In this document: one piece after another, positions 34,389 to 46,245 of the stretch | How positions within the stretch are numbered: position 1 is the first letter of the stretch | How the letters are laid out: the number at the start of each line of letters is the position of its first letter | Assembly: GCA_037157565.1 (NCBI GenBank) | Contig: JAZHRO010000003.1 | Span: 46,079,001-46,143,000, forward strand | DNA from: Thalassia testudinum | Taxonomy: Eukaryota; Streptophyta; Magnoliopsida; Alismatales; Hydrocharitaceae | DNA: 64,000 nucleotides | Reading direction: 5' to 3' | Translations under genes and position numbers: made by a program | Notes under the pieces: model-generated | Told to the model about the DNA's origin: nothing | What the model saw: only the letters and a program-made list of their open reading frames with translations | The model's database searches: none

Positions 34389-35831
34389 CTAATCATCTAG
34401 CGATGCCATAAATGCATCCATGGTGCTCTGAAGATCAGTATCTAGCTCAAGATCTAGTGAGTCTGATCTCTCAGAAGATGTAGGCTCACCAAGGCAAAGG
34501 CGCCGCTGAGCTGACGAATGAGGTGTCAAATGTCTGGATGTCTTGCGAGGAGGAGTGATCTGCTGGTTTGCTGGTGTTGTTGCTGTTGAAGCTGATGAAG
34601 TAGGAGGAGGAGGAGGAGGTGCTGTAGAAGGCATGGTAGTCGAACGACGGGGTCGAGGAGGTCGGTGAAGTTGCTACTGAATGCTATGAACAGACTCTCC
34701 AAGCCTGTCCAAAAACTGACTCTGAGCATTCAAGTATTCTGATACCTAATGCCCATGCCTCATCATGACCATGTCTATCTCTCTCTACCTATGTAATCAT
34801 CAAAGAAATATCAGTAGTCACATCCTGAATAGTGACAAAGTCCCTACCTGAAATCTGTCTGTCCAAGAGACTCCAGTTCTGGTGGTAGAAAGATGGTGAT
34901 GGTCTCACTGGAGGTGGACAAGTCACAGTGAAGTGCTCATAAGGCGGGAACGAAGGAGGTACAGTGGTCTGCTTTTGCTGCTGCTGCTCCTGTGGTGCAC
35001 CCTCATCACAAGCTCCTTGTGCTTGCTCCATCTTTGCATAAGTTAGTTTATCAAAATGGAGACACGAGTGATAAACTGTTTATGACTAATGTCCATTGGT
35101 ACACTGAAATGGAGAAAGATATGAGACAGAAGTGTTCTGAACTGGAAGGAGTTGCTAGGTGGTTTACTCATGAGATAAGGAATCAAATGGTTCCAGTTGA
35201 ACCGTTTGCTTTTCATAAAGGCATAGAGGGTGATCAGCATAACACTAGGGCAGTTTTCAAAAGATGTCGACTTGGACATAAAGTTCCACAAGAAAACACG
35301 GTTCAGAAAGCGAGGCAAATGACAGAAAAAAGGTGACTTGGCAGGATGGCCCAAGTCAAAATGAGAGGGAGTGAGCAGGGTCTCCCTAATAGTGTCAGAC
35401 TGAGTTTGTTGATGCAACTCAAGAAAAGTAGGTCCAACAGAAGGACAGCCAAGAATCTCCGTCAAAACATCCGCATTGACTAGAACTTCTATCCTGTAGA
35501 TGTTCGAGGTCAACTCGATGTTGGAGCCTTCACCTATATCTTTGAGATTGGCATAAAATAGGTGACGGGCCATGGGAACACCGGGAATGAGACTATGTTT
35601 AGAACCTGCACAAAAGTTCCACTCAAACAAACGTAAAATTTGATGTTATGCAAATTTCTCGCAGATCCTAGGGAAAATAGATTCGAAATAAGTGAAATCA
35701 ATGGGTCTACCAACATGTGGAGAGAATTTTGCAAATAGCGAGAAACGATCACGAGCGACCTCGGTAATGAAAAATCGATCGAAAGTATCATCACGATGAC
35801 TAGAAGTGCCAGGTGGATGTTTTGGTGCCAT
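34389..35831 (-). pseudogene. Extra 3' ORF of SIRE element (env-like / putative plant transposon protein)
   Basis: The ORF starts MAPKHPPGTSSHRDDTFDR at 35831 and ends ASLDD at 34389, with stops (one at 35646-35648) and frame changes around 34640-35040. The N-terminal half (DRFSLFAKFSPHVGRPIDF, then ARHLFYANLKDIGEG) resembles the domain often called putative plant transposon protein, found in the post-pol ORF of SIRE-type elements. The C-terminal half is Gln/Pro/Ser-rich and low-complexity. The env-like label for this ORF in the family is debated, and I see no certain signal peptide or fusion segment. The function is unknown. Confidence 0.6.
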
Positions 35832-36802
35832 GATAATGTGCTGGAAAACATGGTTGGTCGATCAAAAAAATTTTTACTAGTCAACCAAAAAAGAACCAGA
35901 CGTTTGGTCGATCAACCAAGGGGTTTGGTCGACCAAAAGACCGCAGACCAAAAAAAAATGACGTTTGACGGATGAGAAACTCACGTATGCTACAAGATTT
36001 TGCAAGAAATAAATACAAAAACAAGATCAAACCAGTTATAGTAAGTCAAAGCACATTTTAAACACAAGAAAAATCCAAAGGGATGGATGTATTCAAGGTT
36101 TAGAATGTACCACGATCGAACCAAAGTTGGTCGATCAAAAGGAGGCCAGACGGAGGTTGTGCGAGGAGGTTGAAGTTGTGCGAGCACGGAGGTCACGAAG
36201 TCATGCGATGGAGGATGAGATGATCGGGCACGCTCTTGCGAGGTCCATTGAACGAAGGACCCACGCACGGAGGAGGGCATGTGCGAGGAGGTCAAAGCTG
36301 GCATCATTGGTCGATCAAAGTCGAGTCGAGGTTGTGGGGTAGAGTTTGAGAGAAGTGGGGACCATTTATGATGGTTAAAAAATGGGTTTAGGGGTAAAAA
36401 TGAGGTGTTATTAAAGAGAATGTGATTAGCAAGATAGGTAAATACACTTAAGGCATCTAATCACATAGGTTAGAAATGGTAAACGAAGATTGTGATCGGA
36501 AAACAAGGAAAGAAGATCGCAATTGCAAAGGTGAATCCACCCAGTTTTGGTTGATCAAAATTTGATTTTAGTCGATCAAAATAAGAAATGATCGATCAAA
36601 ATATGTATTTGGTCGATCAGAGTTTGAAAGTTTGGAGGGAAAATTCCTGCCCAAATAGTTTGGTCGATCAAAGACCATAGTTGATCGATCAAAAAGAGAA
36701 AATAGTGGAGGGAAATTTCCCGCCAGGCAAACTCAAGTTTTGGTCAATCATTTTTTGAAAATTGATTGATCAAAACAATAAAAGAGTCAATTTTTACCCC
36801 AC
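35832..36802 (-). other. Spacer between pol and extra ORF, with TTGGTCGATCAA motifs
   Basis: No supported ORF. At least nine near-copies of the TTGRTCGAYCAA motif are scattered through it, the same motif as in the LTR. Confidence 0.6.
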
Positions 36803-39800
36803 TTAATTAAGCTCTTTTAATCTAGATAAGCCTAGTGAATGACAAATTTGATTAAACCTATCTTTTGATAAAGGTTTTGTGAATATATCGGCTAGCTGAT
36901 TTTCTGTGTTAATAAATTCTAAGTTGATATCCCCTTTTAAGACATAATCTCTAGGAAAGTGATGTTTAATATCAATATGTTCAGTCCTAGAGTGTTGTAT
37001 TGATTCTTGGATAAGTTGATTGCACTAGTGTTGTCACAAAAGATTTTGTTGTTTTTAAAAGTTAATCCAAAACCTTTTAAAGTCTGTTTCATCCACAATA
37101 GTTGTGAACATGCTAAGGATGCTGCTACATATTCTGCTTCAGTAGTGGATAGCGATACAGTGTTTTGTTTTCTAGAGAACCAAGAGACTAGGGAATTTCT
37201 GAGAAATTAACAAGTTCCACTAGTACTCTTTTGGTCTGTGAAGCTACCTGCATAGTCAGCATCACAAAAGGAATATAATTCCAAAGTGTCTGACTTCGGA
37301 TAGAAGAGTCTTAAGTCTTGTGTGTTGTTTAGATATCTAAGGATTCTTTTAACAGCATTCAGATGTGATTCCTTAGGGTTTACTTGAAAATGAGCACATA
37401 AACAAGTGCAAAATATAATGTTAGGTCTACTTGCAGTTAAGTATAATAGAGAACCTATCATGCTCCTATAAAGTTTTTGATCTACTGACTTACCTTTGTC
37501 GTTAGTTTTTAATTGGGTAGAAGCTGCCATCGATGTTTCTTTGCCTTTGACTTTGTCCATTGAGAATTTCTTCAATATCTTTACTGTGTATTTTGTTTGA
37601 GATATGAAGATTTCGGAGGATAGTTGATCAGTCTGAAGACCTATGAAGAACTTAAGTTCTCTCATCATACTCATCTCAAATTGATCCTGCATAACCTTTG
37701 CTCATCTACATATATTTGAACTATTAGGAGGTCATTTTCTTTTCTTTTTGTAAATAAAGTTGGATCGATTTGACCAATTTTAAACTCATTGTCAATTAAG
37801 TATGTTTTAAATCTTTCATACCAAGCTCGTGGAGCTTGTTTTAATCCATACAATGCTTTGTTTAATTTGTATACGTGTTCTGGATGATTTGGATCTTCAA
37901 ATCCTAGAGGTTGTTTAACAAAGACTTCTTCCTTAATGAATCCATTTAAAAAGGCACTTTTGACATCCATTTGGAAAAGCTAGAATTCCATATGGGCTGC
38001 AAAAGCTAGCAACATTCTAATAGATTCAAGTCGGGCATCAAGTGCATATGCTTCGTCAAAATCTATTCCTTCTTCTTAATTATATCCTTGAGCCACAAGT
38101 CTAGCTTTATTTCTAACTACATGTCTTGATTCATCAAGTTTGTTCCTAAAAATCCACTTGGTTCCAATAATAATTTGTTGCTCAGGTTTTCTAACAAGTT
38201 CCCATACTTAATTTTTCCTGAATTGGTTTAGCTCATCTTCCATAGCAATAATCTAATAATTATCTATGAAGGCTTCCTTAATATTTATAGGTTCTAATTG
38301 AGATACAAAAGTTGTGAAAGCAAATGTGTTAAGGGAAAATCTGGTCTGAACTCCTTTTGATAAGTCTCCTATTACTAGTTCTCTAAGATGATCTTTTACA
38401 AAAGGGATATCTTTGGGTAGTTCATTAGGAATAATATCTTATGGAATGTTTGAAGGATCAACTATTGTATCATCATCACCAATCTTGGAAGATTTAGGAT
38501 GAACTAATGTTTCATCAAATGATAAATGCATGGTTTCCTCAACAACAGAATTCTTCTTATTAAAGACCCTATAGGCTTTACTTCTGGTTGAATAACCTAA
38601 GAAAATCCCTTCTGAGCTTTTTTCATCAAACTTATCAATATAATCTTTAGTGTTAAGTATAAAACATCGACATCTGAAAATCTTGAAGTAGGAAATTCTA
38701 GGTGTTCTCCATGATAGAGTTCAAAGAGTGTCTTCTTTATAATTGGTTTGATCAGGGTTCTATTTTGGATATAACAAGTAGTGTTTACAGCCTCAGCCCA
38801 AAAATATCGAGGTAGCTTTGACTCGCACAGCTTTGTGCGGGCACACTCTTATAAGGTCATATTTTTCCTTTCAACACACCATTCTACGGTGCAGCTCTAG
38901 GGAAGGCAAACTTATGTTTAATTCCATATTGATCACAAAATTTTGAGAAAGATTCATTTTCAAATTCTCCACCATGATCACTTCTGATTCTAATTACTTC
39001 TGATCCTTTTTCATTCTGTAATCTTCTAACTAGTTTGCTAAAGGCATCTAAGGTTAAGTCCTTGCTCTTTAAGAAAGATACCCAAGTAAATCTAGAGAAG
39101 TCGCCAATTATGACTAAACAATATCTGCACCTGCTTAGGCTTTTGATTTGGTTGGTCCGAATAAGTCTAAGTGAAGTAGCTCCAGGGGTTGAGAAGTGCT
39201 AACCATCCTTTTTAGTTTAAAAGGGTTTTCGGTTTGTTTGTCGACTTGACAAGAATCGCAGACTTTTTTTTTCTTGAAGTTGATCCTTGGCAAATCTTTG
39301 ACAAGTTCATGTTTCACAAGTTTACTAATGTTTCCCATGTGAACATGACCTAGTATTTTATGCCAAAGAGTTGCTTCTTCGTCAGATATGACTAGACATT
39401 CAAGACTGTCATATTTGTTGAATCTTATGGTGTAAATATCTTTGTGTTTGTTTCCTTTAAGAATAACTTGATTTGTTTCTTCATCATGAATTTCAAAGCC
39501 TTTTGATGTAAATGTAATTTTGTTCCCCTTTTCACATATTTGGCTTACACTTAATAGATTGTGTTTTAAACCTTTAACTAAGTGCACATTATCAATAGAT
39601 GTAGAGGAATTACCAATTTGTCCAGTACTAATAATACGACCCTCGTGGTTGTTCCCGAACGTGACTGTACTACCTTCCTGAAGGTTGAGTTGTAGGAATA
39701 GGTCTTCCTTGCCAGTCATGTGCTTGGAACAGCCGCTGCCCATAATCCATCTTCTTTCTTCTCTTTCCAGTCATTGATTTGCAATTCTGAAGCTTCGTTT

Positions 39801-39970
39801 GATATAGTGGCTTCAATGTTCCATTGATTTGTTGGAAAGTCCACTTCTTATAATATACTGTGCCTACAAAACAAGATTGCAAAATGCTTTTTGGTACCCA
39901 TTTTTTCTTGGGTCCACGGTGGTTAGTATTCATTGCTTGTTTTGGCAAGCTATCTTTCTCTTAGTTTTGA
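36803..39970 (-). pseudogene. pol: SIRE pol remnant (protease, integrase, RT, RNase H)
   Basis: On the minus strand, protease (about 39740) reads MGSGCSKHMTG where the family has an Asp before SGC, so the catalytic Asp is lost. The integrase zinc region LWHKILGHVHMGN...CDSCQ follows at about 39350-39250. The integrase core (about 39120-38860) reads IIGDFSRF, then RSDHGGEF, then NGVLKGKN. The Glu expected 35 residues after the second Asp is Lys (codon 38869-38871), and one of the paired Asp residues at the first site is Gly. RT (about 38190-37200) keeps [10 protein letters not shown] and [12 protein letters not shown], but a deletion with frameshift begins inside the YVDD motif near 37700. RNase H keeps TEAEY near 37135. 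The C-terminus LADIFTKPLSKDRF leads to a stop at 36803-36805. Confidence 0.9.
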
Positions 39971-39989
39971 CTGGAACTAGATGCGTCAT

Positions 39990-41180
39990 GGCTATTCTTT
40001 GGTATATAGCCTAACCCAAATTTTGTGGTGTTTTGGGTTTGTGTTCCTAACAATTTATGCAGATTTCTACTTCCATTTGTGAATTTTTTTAGATCATTTA
40101 GTAGAACAAGTTTTCTTTTAATTATCTATGTCTATTTCTAAATGGTTTATTTGTGATTTTAGTGTTGTAATTTCAACAAATAGCTCTTTGTTTTAGTTGT
40201 CAAGTGCTTCTTTTTGTGCTTTCTCTTTGTCTAGTATCTTTACTAGGTTTTTATTTTTTAATTTTAATGAAGTAGCTATATCATGCAATTCAAAGAATGC
40301 TTCTAATAGGTCATCTTGAGTAAAGGAGGTTACCTCATCTTCTAGTGCCATCAAACTGAGAAGAGCTTCTTCTCCTGATGTTTCTTCTTCTTCTGAACTT
40401 GAGTTTGACTCATCCCAAGTTGCAATAAAGGCTTTCTTCTTTCCATCTTTACTGAAGTGCTTCTTCTTTTCAGAATCCTTCCTAAGAAGTCAATCCTTCT
40501 TGATGTGTCCCTTTCTCTTGTAGTTATAATAGATGACTGCATCTTTATTTCTTCCTTCTTTCTTCTTCCTCCAGTTCTTCTTGTCCTTAAGAAATTTTCT
40601 GAATTTTCTGGATAAGTGCTATATCTTCCTCTTCTTCTCCGCTTGAAGTTTCTTCAGATTCTTGAGTTGCTTCAAGGGCTATGGCCTTCTTTTTTACTCC
40701 ACCTTCATGCTCCTTCATGTGTTGAAGTTGAATTTCATAGGCCATCAAGCTTTCGATAAGATTGTCTAATTTAAGGGTAGACAGATCTTTCGACTCCTAT
40801 ATTGTTGTGGTCTTGGTCCCAATCGCTGGTCAGAGATCGAAGTATCTTTCTCACTAATGCCTCATTCTTGATCTCCTGATCTAAGTTCCTTAGAGAGTTT
40901 ATGATGTCCATAAACCTCGTGAACATTTCCTTGATCGACTCGCCTTTCTTCATCCTGAAAAGCTCATAATTTTGTGTTAGTAAATTCACTCTAGTTTCCT
41001 TTACCTTTGTCGTGCCTTCATGGGTTACTTCAAGGTTGTTCCAGATTTTGTACGCTGTCTTGCAAGTAGAAATGCGGTTGAATTCTACTCTCGAAAGCCC
41101 GCAGAAGATTGCATTCATGGCTTTTGCATTGTGAGTTGCCATCTTCTTTTATTCTGGTGTCACGACCACTCCTTGATCTT
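39990..41180 (-). pseudogene. gag: SIRE gag, middle and C-terminal part
   Basis: The segment 41142-40771 is open and reads MATHNAKAMNAIFCGL...FNRISTCKTAYKIWNNLEVTHEGT, the Copia gag (UBN2-type) domain. The zinc knuckle (minus strand 40530-40490) is ruined: the Cys positions read Tyr, Tyr and stop (YYNYKRKGHIKKD followed by TGA), all explained by G-to-A or similar single changes. A Lys/Glu-rich coiled stretch follows. The gag start lies 13.5 kb away at 54950-54696 because elements E and F and an extra LTR are inserted between. Confidence 0.85.
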
Positions 41181-41717
41181 TGATAACACTACATTTTGGA
41201 GTAATAATTCTGCCAATTGGGGTTTATCTTAAGGGTAACATGCATAAATAACACATCATAATTGGGCATGGGAGCATGACATGCATCGCACATTGAGATT
41301 GCTTATTAAACAGTATTAATGGCCATTTGTATAAGTTCATGTCAAAACAGGCCTCAGATGAGCAATCGGACCACACGGTTGGATTCATAACGACGAATGG
41401 AGTCCAACAGACTCAAAATCAACCAAATCCGGCATCTGGAGCTTCCGCAATTGGCCCAAGAAGTTCTAACCGTTGATCTGATGATCAACGGCCACACAGC
41501 CACCACGTGGTGGCATCCGACACACTCCTCACTGCTTCTCACCGTGCATCACTATAAGCCGTCCGATCCTCTGATCGGATGACTGAGAACGCATCAGACA
41601 CGCCCCCACATCCACAGCTCTCGTGCCTCTTCGCCGCTCTAGAATCAGATCTCGACTGTTGGATTACCATCCAATGGCCGACACGTCGTGCACCCGACTC
41701 CTCTTCATGACCATTCG

Positions 41718-41790
41718 CGAGCTACAGCGCAGCGGTCGACGCTCTCACCTGCGCACACGTGACGCGGGGGCGAAATGCACAGCGCAGCAA
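41718..41790 (+). other. Degenerate tRNA-like segment in LTR of E
   Basis: CAGCGCAGCGG at 41725-41735 matches the Pol III A box except its first base. At the 31-bp spacing seen in sister LTRs lies GGGGCGAAATG, a poor B box (41767-41777). Confidence 0.25.
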
Positions 41791-42077
41791 ATCGGAGGCA
41801 AAGGCATGCATGGACGAAATTGGGTCGTGGATTAGTGCGCGGACAGTAGTGATCGTGAAACGTGGCGCCCGCAGATGAGCCTACTCAGATGCCCACGATG
41901 ATGCGTGGGGGGGCGCACTGCATAAGCACGATTCGCTAGTGCACCCTTCGCAGATGCTCAGTCATCCGATCTTTGATCGGACGACCCTCAAGGCGACCAC
42001 GTGAATTGCGCGTGAGAGGAAGCACAGCACGCGTGAGGAACCGGAGGGCAGAGGGGCTTCACCGATGTTTTGGGAAG

Positions 42078-42112
42078 GGTTTTAGTGACATCCTGGACGT
42101 CGCTAAAGCCCC
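42078..42112 (+). repeat. Conserved TTTAGYGAC hairpin upstream of TATA, E copy
   Basis: TTTAGTGACATCC pairs imperfectly with GGACGTCGCTAAA. Equivalent hairpins occur at 45874-45912, 51854-51892, 54122-54152 and 57372-57410. Confidence 0.65.
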
Positions 42113-42222
42113 TTCTTCATTTAGAAAGCCCTTCTTCCTATATAAACCCCTTCCAACCACCCATGGAAGGCATTCAATAGCTTGCAAGTGTTCCACCCTA
42201 TTCCTAGCTATCCCTAACATAC

Positions 42223-45018
42223 ATCTTCCCCTTCTCACTGAGAGACAAAGCGTCTCACTGGCTTAGGACTTTAGGAAGACCCATCTCCACCTGGGAAGAA
42301 CTGAGGCATGCATTCTTAAAGAAATTCTTCCCCATAGGAAAGACCAATGCCCTTAGAAGAGCCATTACCACCATTACACTCCAGGGTAGGGAACAGTTCC
42401 ATGAGACGTAGGAGAGATTTAATGAACTATTGAGGAAATGCCCACACCACGAAGTACCAAGGTGGCAATTGGCCCAGATCTTCTACCACGGTCTGGATAG
42501 CAACCTTTAGAACTTCGTCGATGCCTCATGCGGGGGAAACTTCCTAAACAAAGTCGAGGAGAGCACGTTTGAGCTCTTCGAGTCTATGAGCGAAAATTTG
42601 CTCAACAATGCCTCCATGACCTAGTTTAGTCGATCTAGTCAACCTTGTGGTGGGATCTATGAGGTACAAGCAAATTCTGGAATGGTTGACATGGATATCG
42701 TTGCTAAGAAATTGGATCGAGTGGAATTGGTAGATAAGAAAATAGATGAATTGTTGAACCAAACTAGGAACCCGCTATAGGCCCTCTCCTTAGCAAAGGG
42801 AGCTCACAACGTTGACCTGGTCCAGCCACTAAGCCAGATGGAACAACCCCTGACCATGTTCCAGGGAGGGACCTTTGCTCCCTCAACCCCTGATTATTCT
42901 CTTCCCTCTCCCTCAACACCTTCTATCTTTGAAGATGTCCAGGCTATCCAAGGTTATTCCAAACTTGACCCCTTCTCCAACACCTACGACATCGGATGAC
43001 ATAATCACCCAAACTTTGCTTGGACAAACCAGGAATCGCCTCAATTCCAGAACCAGCCCAGGCCAAACCATCATCCAAACCCACCCTCCTATCAGCAAGG
43101 TCCACCAGTTAGACCCCCTTATAACCCAAATGGGTGGCTCCTCCCCCACAAAACCAAATGGACACCCTGATAAAAATGATGGCTGAAATGAACCAAAAAC
43201 ACCAGGAGGAAATGGCTTTAGTGAAGGGACAATTGAGCCAGTTGTTGGATTGTAAACAACAGGAATCCCTTCCTTCTCAGCCACAACCGAACCTGTGAAA
43301 CGTGATTAATAGAGGCCCCAATTTGCAAGGGTTCCAAGGCAATCTTGGGTAGGCCCACATGGTCCAGCCAGCCCACAAACACCCCCTGGGTTTGGTGCTT
43401 CTTCTTCTTTGTCTTCTCAAGGATCGACCCATGGTCCCAACACCTCTGCAAATGTGGTGACCTTGAGAAGAGGCACCAAGACCCAGGATCCCGGTCGACT
43501 CTTCCCGTGACTTCACCCCCTGAAATGCCCGACTTTGAAGAGGCCCAGGAAAAACCCAAGGACCCAGAAATAGACCCTATTCACATTCAGACACCATATC
43601 CTGAGGCCTTGGAAAAGATCAAGAAAAAGAAAAGTGTTATGGAGAATTAGGAGCTTTTGGAGATCTTTAAGCAGGTTCAAATTAATATCTCGCTCCTCGA
43701 AGCCGTCAAGCACATTTCGACTTACGCTAAGTTCTTGAAGGATGCCTATACACTGAAGCGTAAGCCAAGACCTCAAGCATCTAGGAAGGTTGTGCTCTCA
43801 GAGCAAGCAAGTTCTATGATATCGAGCAACCTTCTGCTCAAATGAACTGACCCAGGAGCACCCTTGATATCCTGTAATATCGAGGACATGACATTTGATA
43901 GAGCCCTCTTGGACTTAGGTGCTTCCATCAATCTGATTCCGATGACCCTATACCACCAATTTGGATTTAGAGAATTGACATCCACACCTGTGCAGTTGGC
44001 CGATAGATCTGTGAAGACCACAAAGGGGGTTATCAAGGACGTGATTGTACGGGTTAAGGACTTCTATTTCCCGGTCGACTTCTTGGTGCTCAACATGGAA
44101 GTCCCTGAATAGCTACAGAACACACCCATCATCATAGGAAAACCTTTCTTAGCTACAGCTAAGGCGAACATCGATTGTGACATGGGATGTATGAAAATCG
44201 CCTTCGGAGACAGGAAGATGCAGTTGGATATCTTCTGGGTGACCAAGTCTTTCGATTGTGACTGGGTTGAGGAACATGATCCCATGGAGCCTTTGGTTAA
44301 GGAATACCTCACCCTTAGTTCTGTCTCAGACTACTAGACCCAATCTTGTGACGACTGTTCTGACCCGTCACCAACTGTGCACGCGGACCTTTGTAGGGCT
44401 GATTACCATCAACCAGCACCATTCAAGGAGATTGATGTTGATCAACTCCCGCCTTTCCCCTTTCCGTCAAACATTGTTCCACCCACACCCAAACTAAAGG
44501 CACCACTCGAGAATCTCAAATATGTCTTCCTGGGACCTGACCAGACCTTCCCAGTGATTATCAACACTAACCTAACCAACGATCAGGAACTTAGGTTGAC
44601 TGCGACCTTATTAAAACATAGGGCTGCCATTGGGTGGACTATTTTGGACTTGAGAGGAATTAGCCCCACCTATTGCACCCACAAGATTTACCTGGAAGAT
44701 GGGGCCCGACCTTCCCGTCAGATGCATAGACGATTAAACCTAAATATACGAGAGTCGTCAAGAAGGAGATCATCAAGTGGCTTGATGCTGACATCATTTA
44801 CCCAATCTCCGATAGCCCTTGGGTGAGCCCCACTCAAGTGGTTCCCAAAAAAGCTGGGCTCACTGTTGTGACTAATAAGCATGGTGAATCCATCCCCACC
44901 TGCACCATCATCTCATGGAGGGTGTGTATTGATTACAGGAAGCTCAATGAGGCGACCAAGAAAGATCATTTCCCCTTGCCATTCATTAATCAGATTCTCA
45001 AGCGATTGGCAGGGAAGC
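42223..45018 (+). pseudogene. gag-pol: Athila gag-protease-RT remnant of E
   Basis: It starts mid-gag with FPFSLRDKASHWLRTLGRP and continues with the retrotransposon gag domain (ELRHAFLKKFFPIGKTNALRR; RWQLAQIFYHGLD). Protease has the Athila-type LLDLGASINLIP at about 43906-43941 (DLG instead of DSG). RT begins with the Gly-Trp-Thr and Ile-Ser-Pro-Thr-Tyr-Cys blocks and stops at FINQILKRLAGK, before the catalytic FMDDF. Stops occur in gag (near 42409 and 42508) and later, frameshifts occur between 43130 and 43500, and a one-base loss is at about 44752. The N-terminus of gag and everything after early RT are deleted. Confidence 0.88.
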
Positions 45019-45076
45019 TAAAGCCCCTTCTTCCTATATAAACCCCTTCCAACCACCCATGGAAGGCATTCAATGC
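45019..45076 (+). repeat. 3' LTR fragment of E, left of F
   Basis: CTAAAGCC...CCTATATAAACCCC matches the 5' LTR of E around 42108-42172, with a 26-bp gap bounded by the direct repeat CCCTTCTTC. It ends in AATGC (45072-45076), the left target duplication of F. Confidence 0.8.
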
Positions 45077-45873
45077 TGTTGAGTGAGAATCTACGCTAAC
45101 GTGTTTGGTTTTGGAAAACCCGTCGTTGTAGTTCGAAAGCGAAGGATTCGTGTTCAACAAATAAAATTTATACCGAAATTAAAATTCCGGGTCGAACACA
45201 GGGAGGCGAACGTTTGATTTAAAAACTTCGCGTTTCTTTTTATTTTGTCACAAAGAAATTCAATTTAAACTATCTAAGTATCTACAACAAATAAAAGAGA
45301 CAGAGGGAGTAAGAGAGAGAGAAAGAATACTATACATGGAAATCAAAATGAGATGTAGAATAGACAAGGAATTTATCATAAAAGAGTTCTTTCGTTACAA
45401 CTAGAAAACATAAAATAATTACTCTAGAAAGCATTAAAAGAATGGAGGGAGAAATGTCCTCCTCGACGATCGCTCGGAGGACGAATAGACTACTCTTAGA
45501 AAGCAGTAAATCTATACTAGAAAGCAGTAAAAAGAATAGGGAGAGAGAAATCCTCCTCGACGGTCGCTTGGAGGACGAGCCGGACGGGACGACGCCTGGA
45601 CGAAGGAGAACGAAGCGGGACGAAGGAGGACGAAGCAGAAGAACGGGAACGAAGCAGCACGCCGTCGTCGTCGCGGGATCCACTTCCGAAGGGGGACGAA
45701 AATTTGGACTTTATCTCGCGAGAAGCATCCCGGGTGTGGGACAAGCTTCTCTTGAGCTTTGGAGAGGTAGAGAGGAGAAGGAAGGGATGAAAATTTCGTA
45801 TGGAGGGGGTCTCCTTTTATAGTTGCAAGGAGTGGGGGCAAAATGGACATTACATCTTCAAAATAATAAATAA

Positions 45874-45912
45874 GGGGTCTTTAGTGACGGATAAAACCGT
45901 CGCTAAAGCCCC
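45874..45912 (-). repeat. TTTAGYGAC hairpin, F 3' LTR copy
   Basis: TTTAGTGACGG pairs with CCGTCGCTAAA around a short A-rich loop. It lies about 60 bp upstream (minus strand) of the TATA box CTATAAAAGG near 45815. Confidence 0.7.
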
Positions 45913-46176
45913 GCCGTTGCCGTCGCCGCCGCGCCCACGCGCGCCCGCTCGGCTGGCCTGCGCGCGTAACGCATACGCACGTCCGCGTCGTCTCAGCCGT
46001 CCGATCGCGAGATCGGACGGCTTAGATCGCGTCCGCGCCCGCTGCGTAGCGCGCCCGCCCGCGTGCGATCGAGCGTCCACCAGAGCGTCCAATTGCGCGT
46101 CGGCACTATCGGGCGCGCGCGGCCGTTGGATCTTCATCCGACGCTCGTGCGCGCCCACTCGCCCGCGCCTTCGACC

Positions 46177-46245
46177 CCCTCACCGCGGCTCGAACCCGCG
46201 ACCTCCGCTTCGCCGGCAGCTGCGTCGCCGCTGCGCTACGCGGGC
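46177..46245 (-). other. tRNA-like segment with Pol III A and B boxes, F 3' LTR
   Basis: On the minus strand TAGCGCAGCGG (46238-46228) fits the A-box consensus fully and GGTTCGAGCCG (46196-46186) fits the B box closely, 31 bp apart. An anticodon-like stem (four of five pairs) lies between. The acceptor stem does not form. Confidence 0.45.

Larger units (their letters stand above)
41181..42222 (+). repeat. 5' LTR of E, truncated at its 3' side
   Basis: It starts TGATAACACTAC and matches the LTRs at 32530 and 53328 through GATC-centred hairpins, a degenerate tRNA-like A box (41725-41735), the TTTAGTGACATCC hairpin at 42080-42110 and the TATA box CCTATATAAACC near 42136. Homology ends at CTATCCCTAACATAC, directly before gag codons. 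Confidence 0.82.

Noticed and set aside
36127..36342. Small Arg-rich ORF in the SIRE spacer
   Set aside because: Short, opposite to the element's coding strand and composed of repeated motif-bearing DNA.
42875..43186. 103-codon Pro/Thr-rich ORF within E
   Set aside because: It is a different frame over the gag linker; the gag frame is identifiable by similarity to D.
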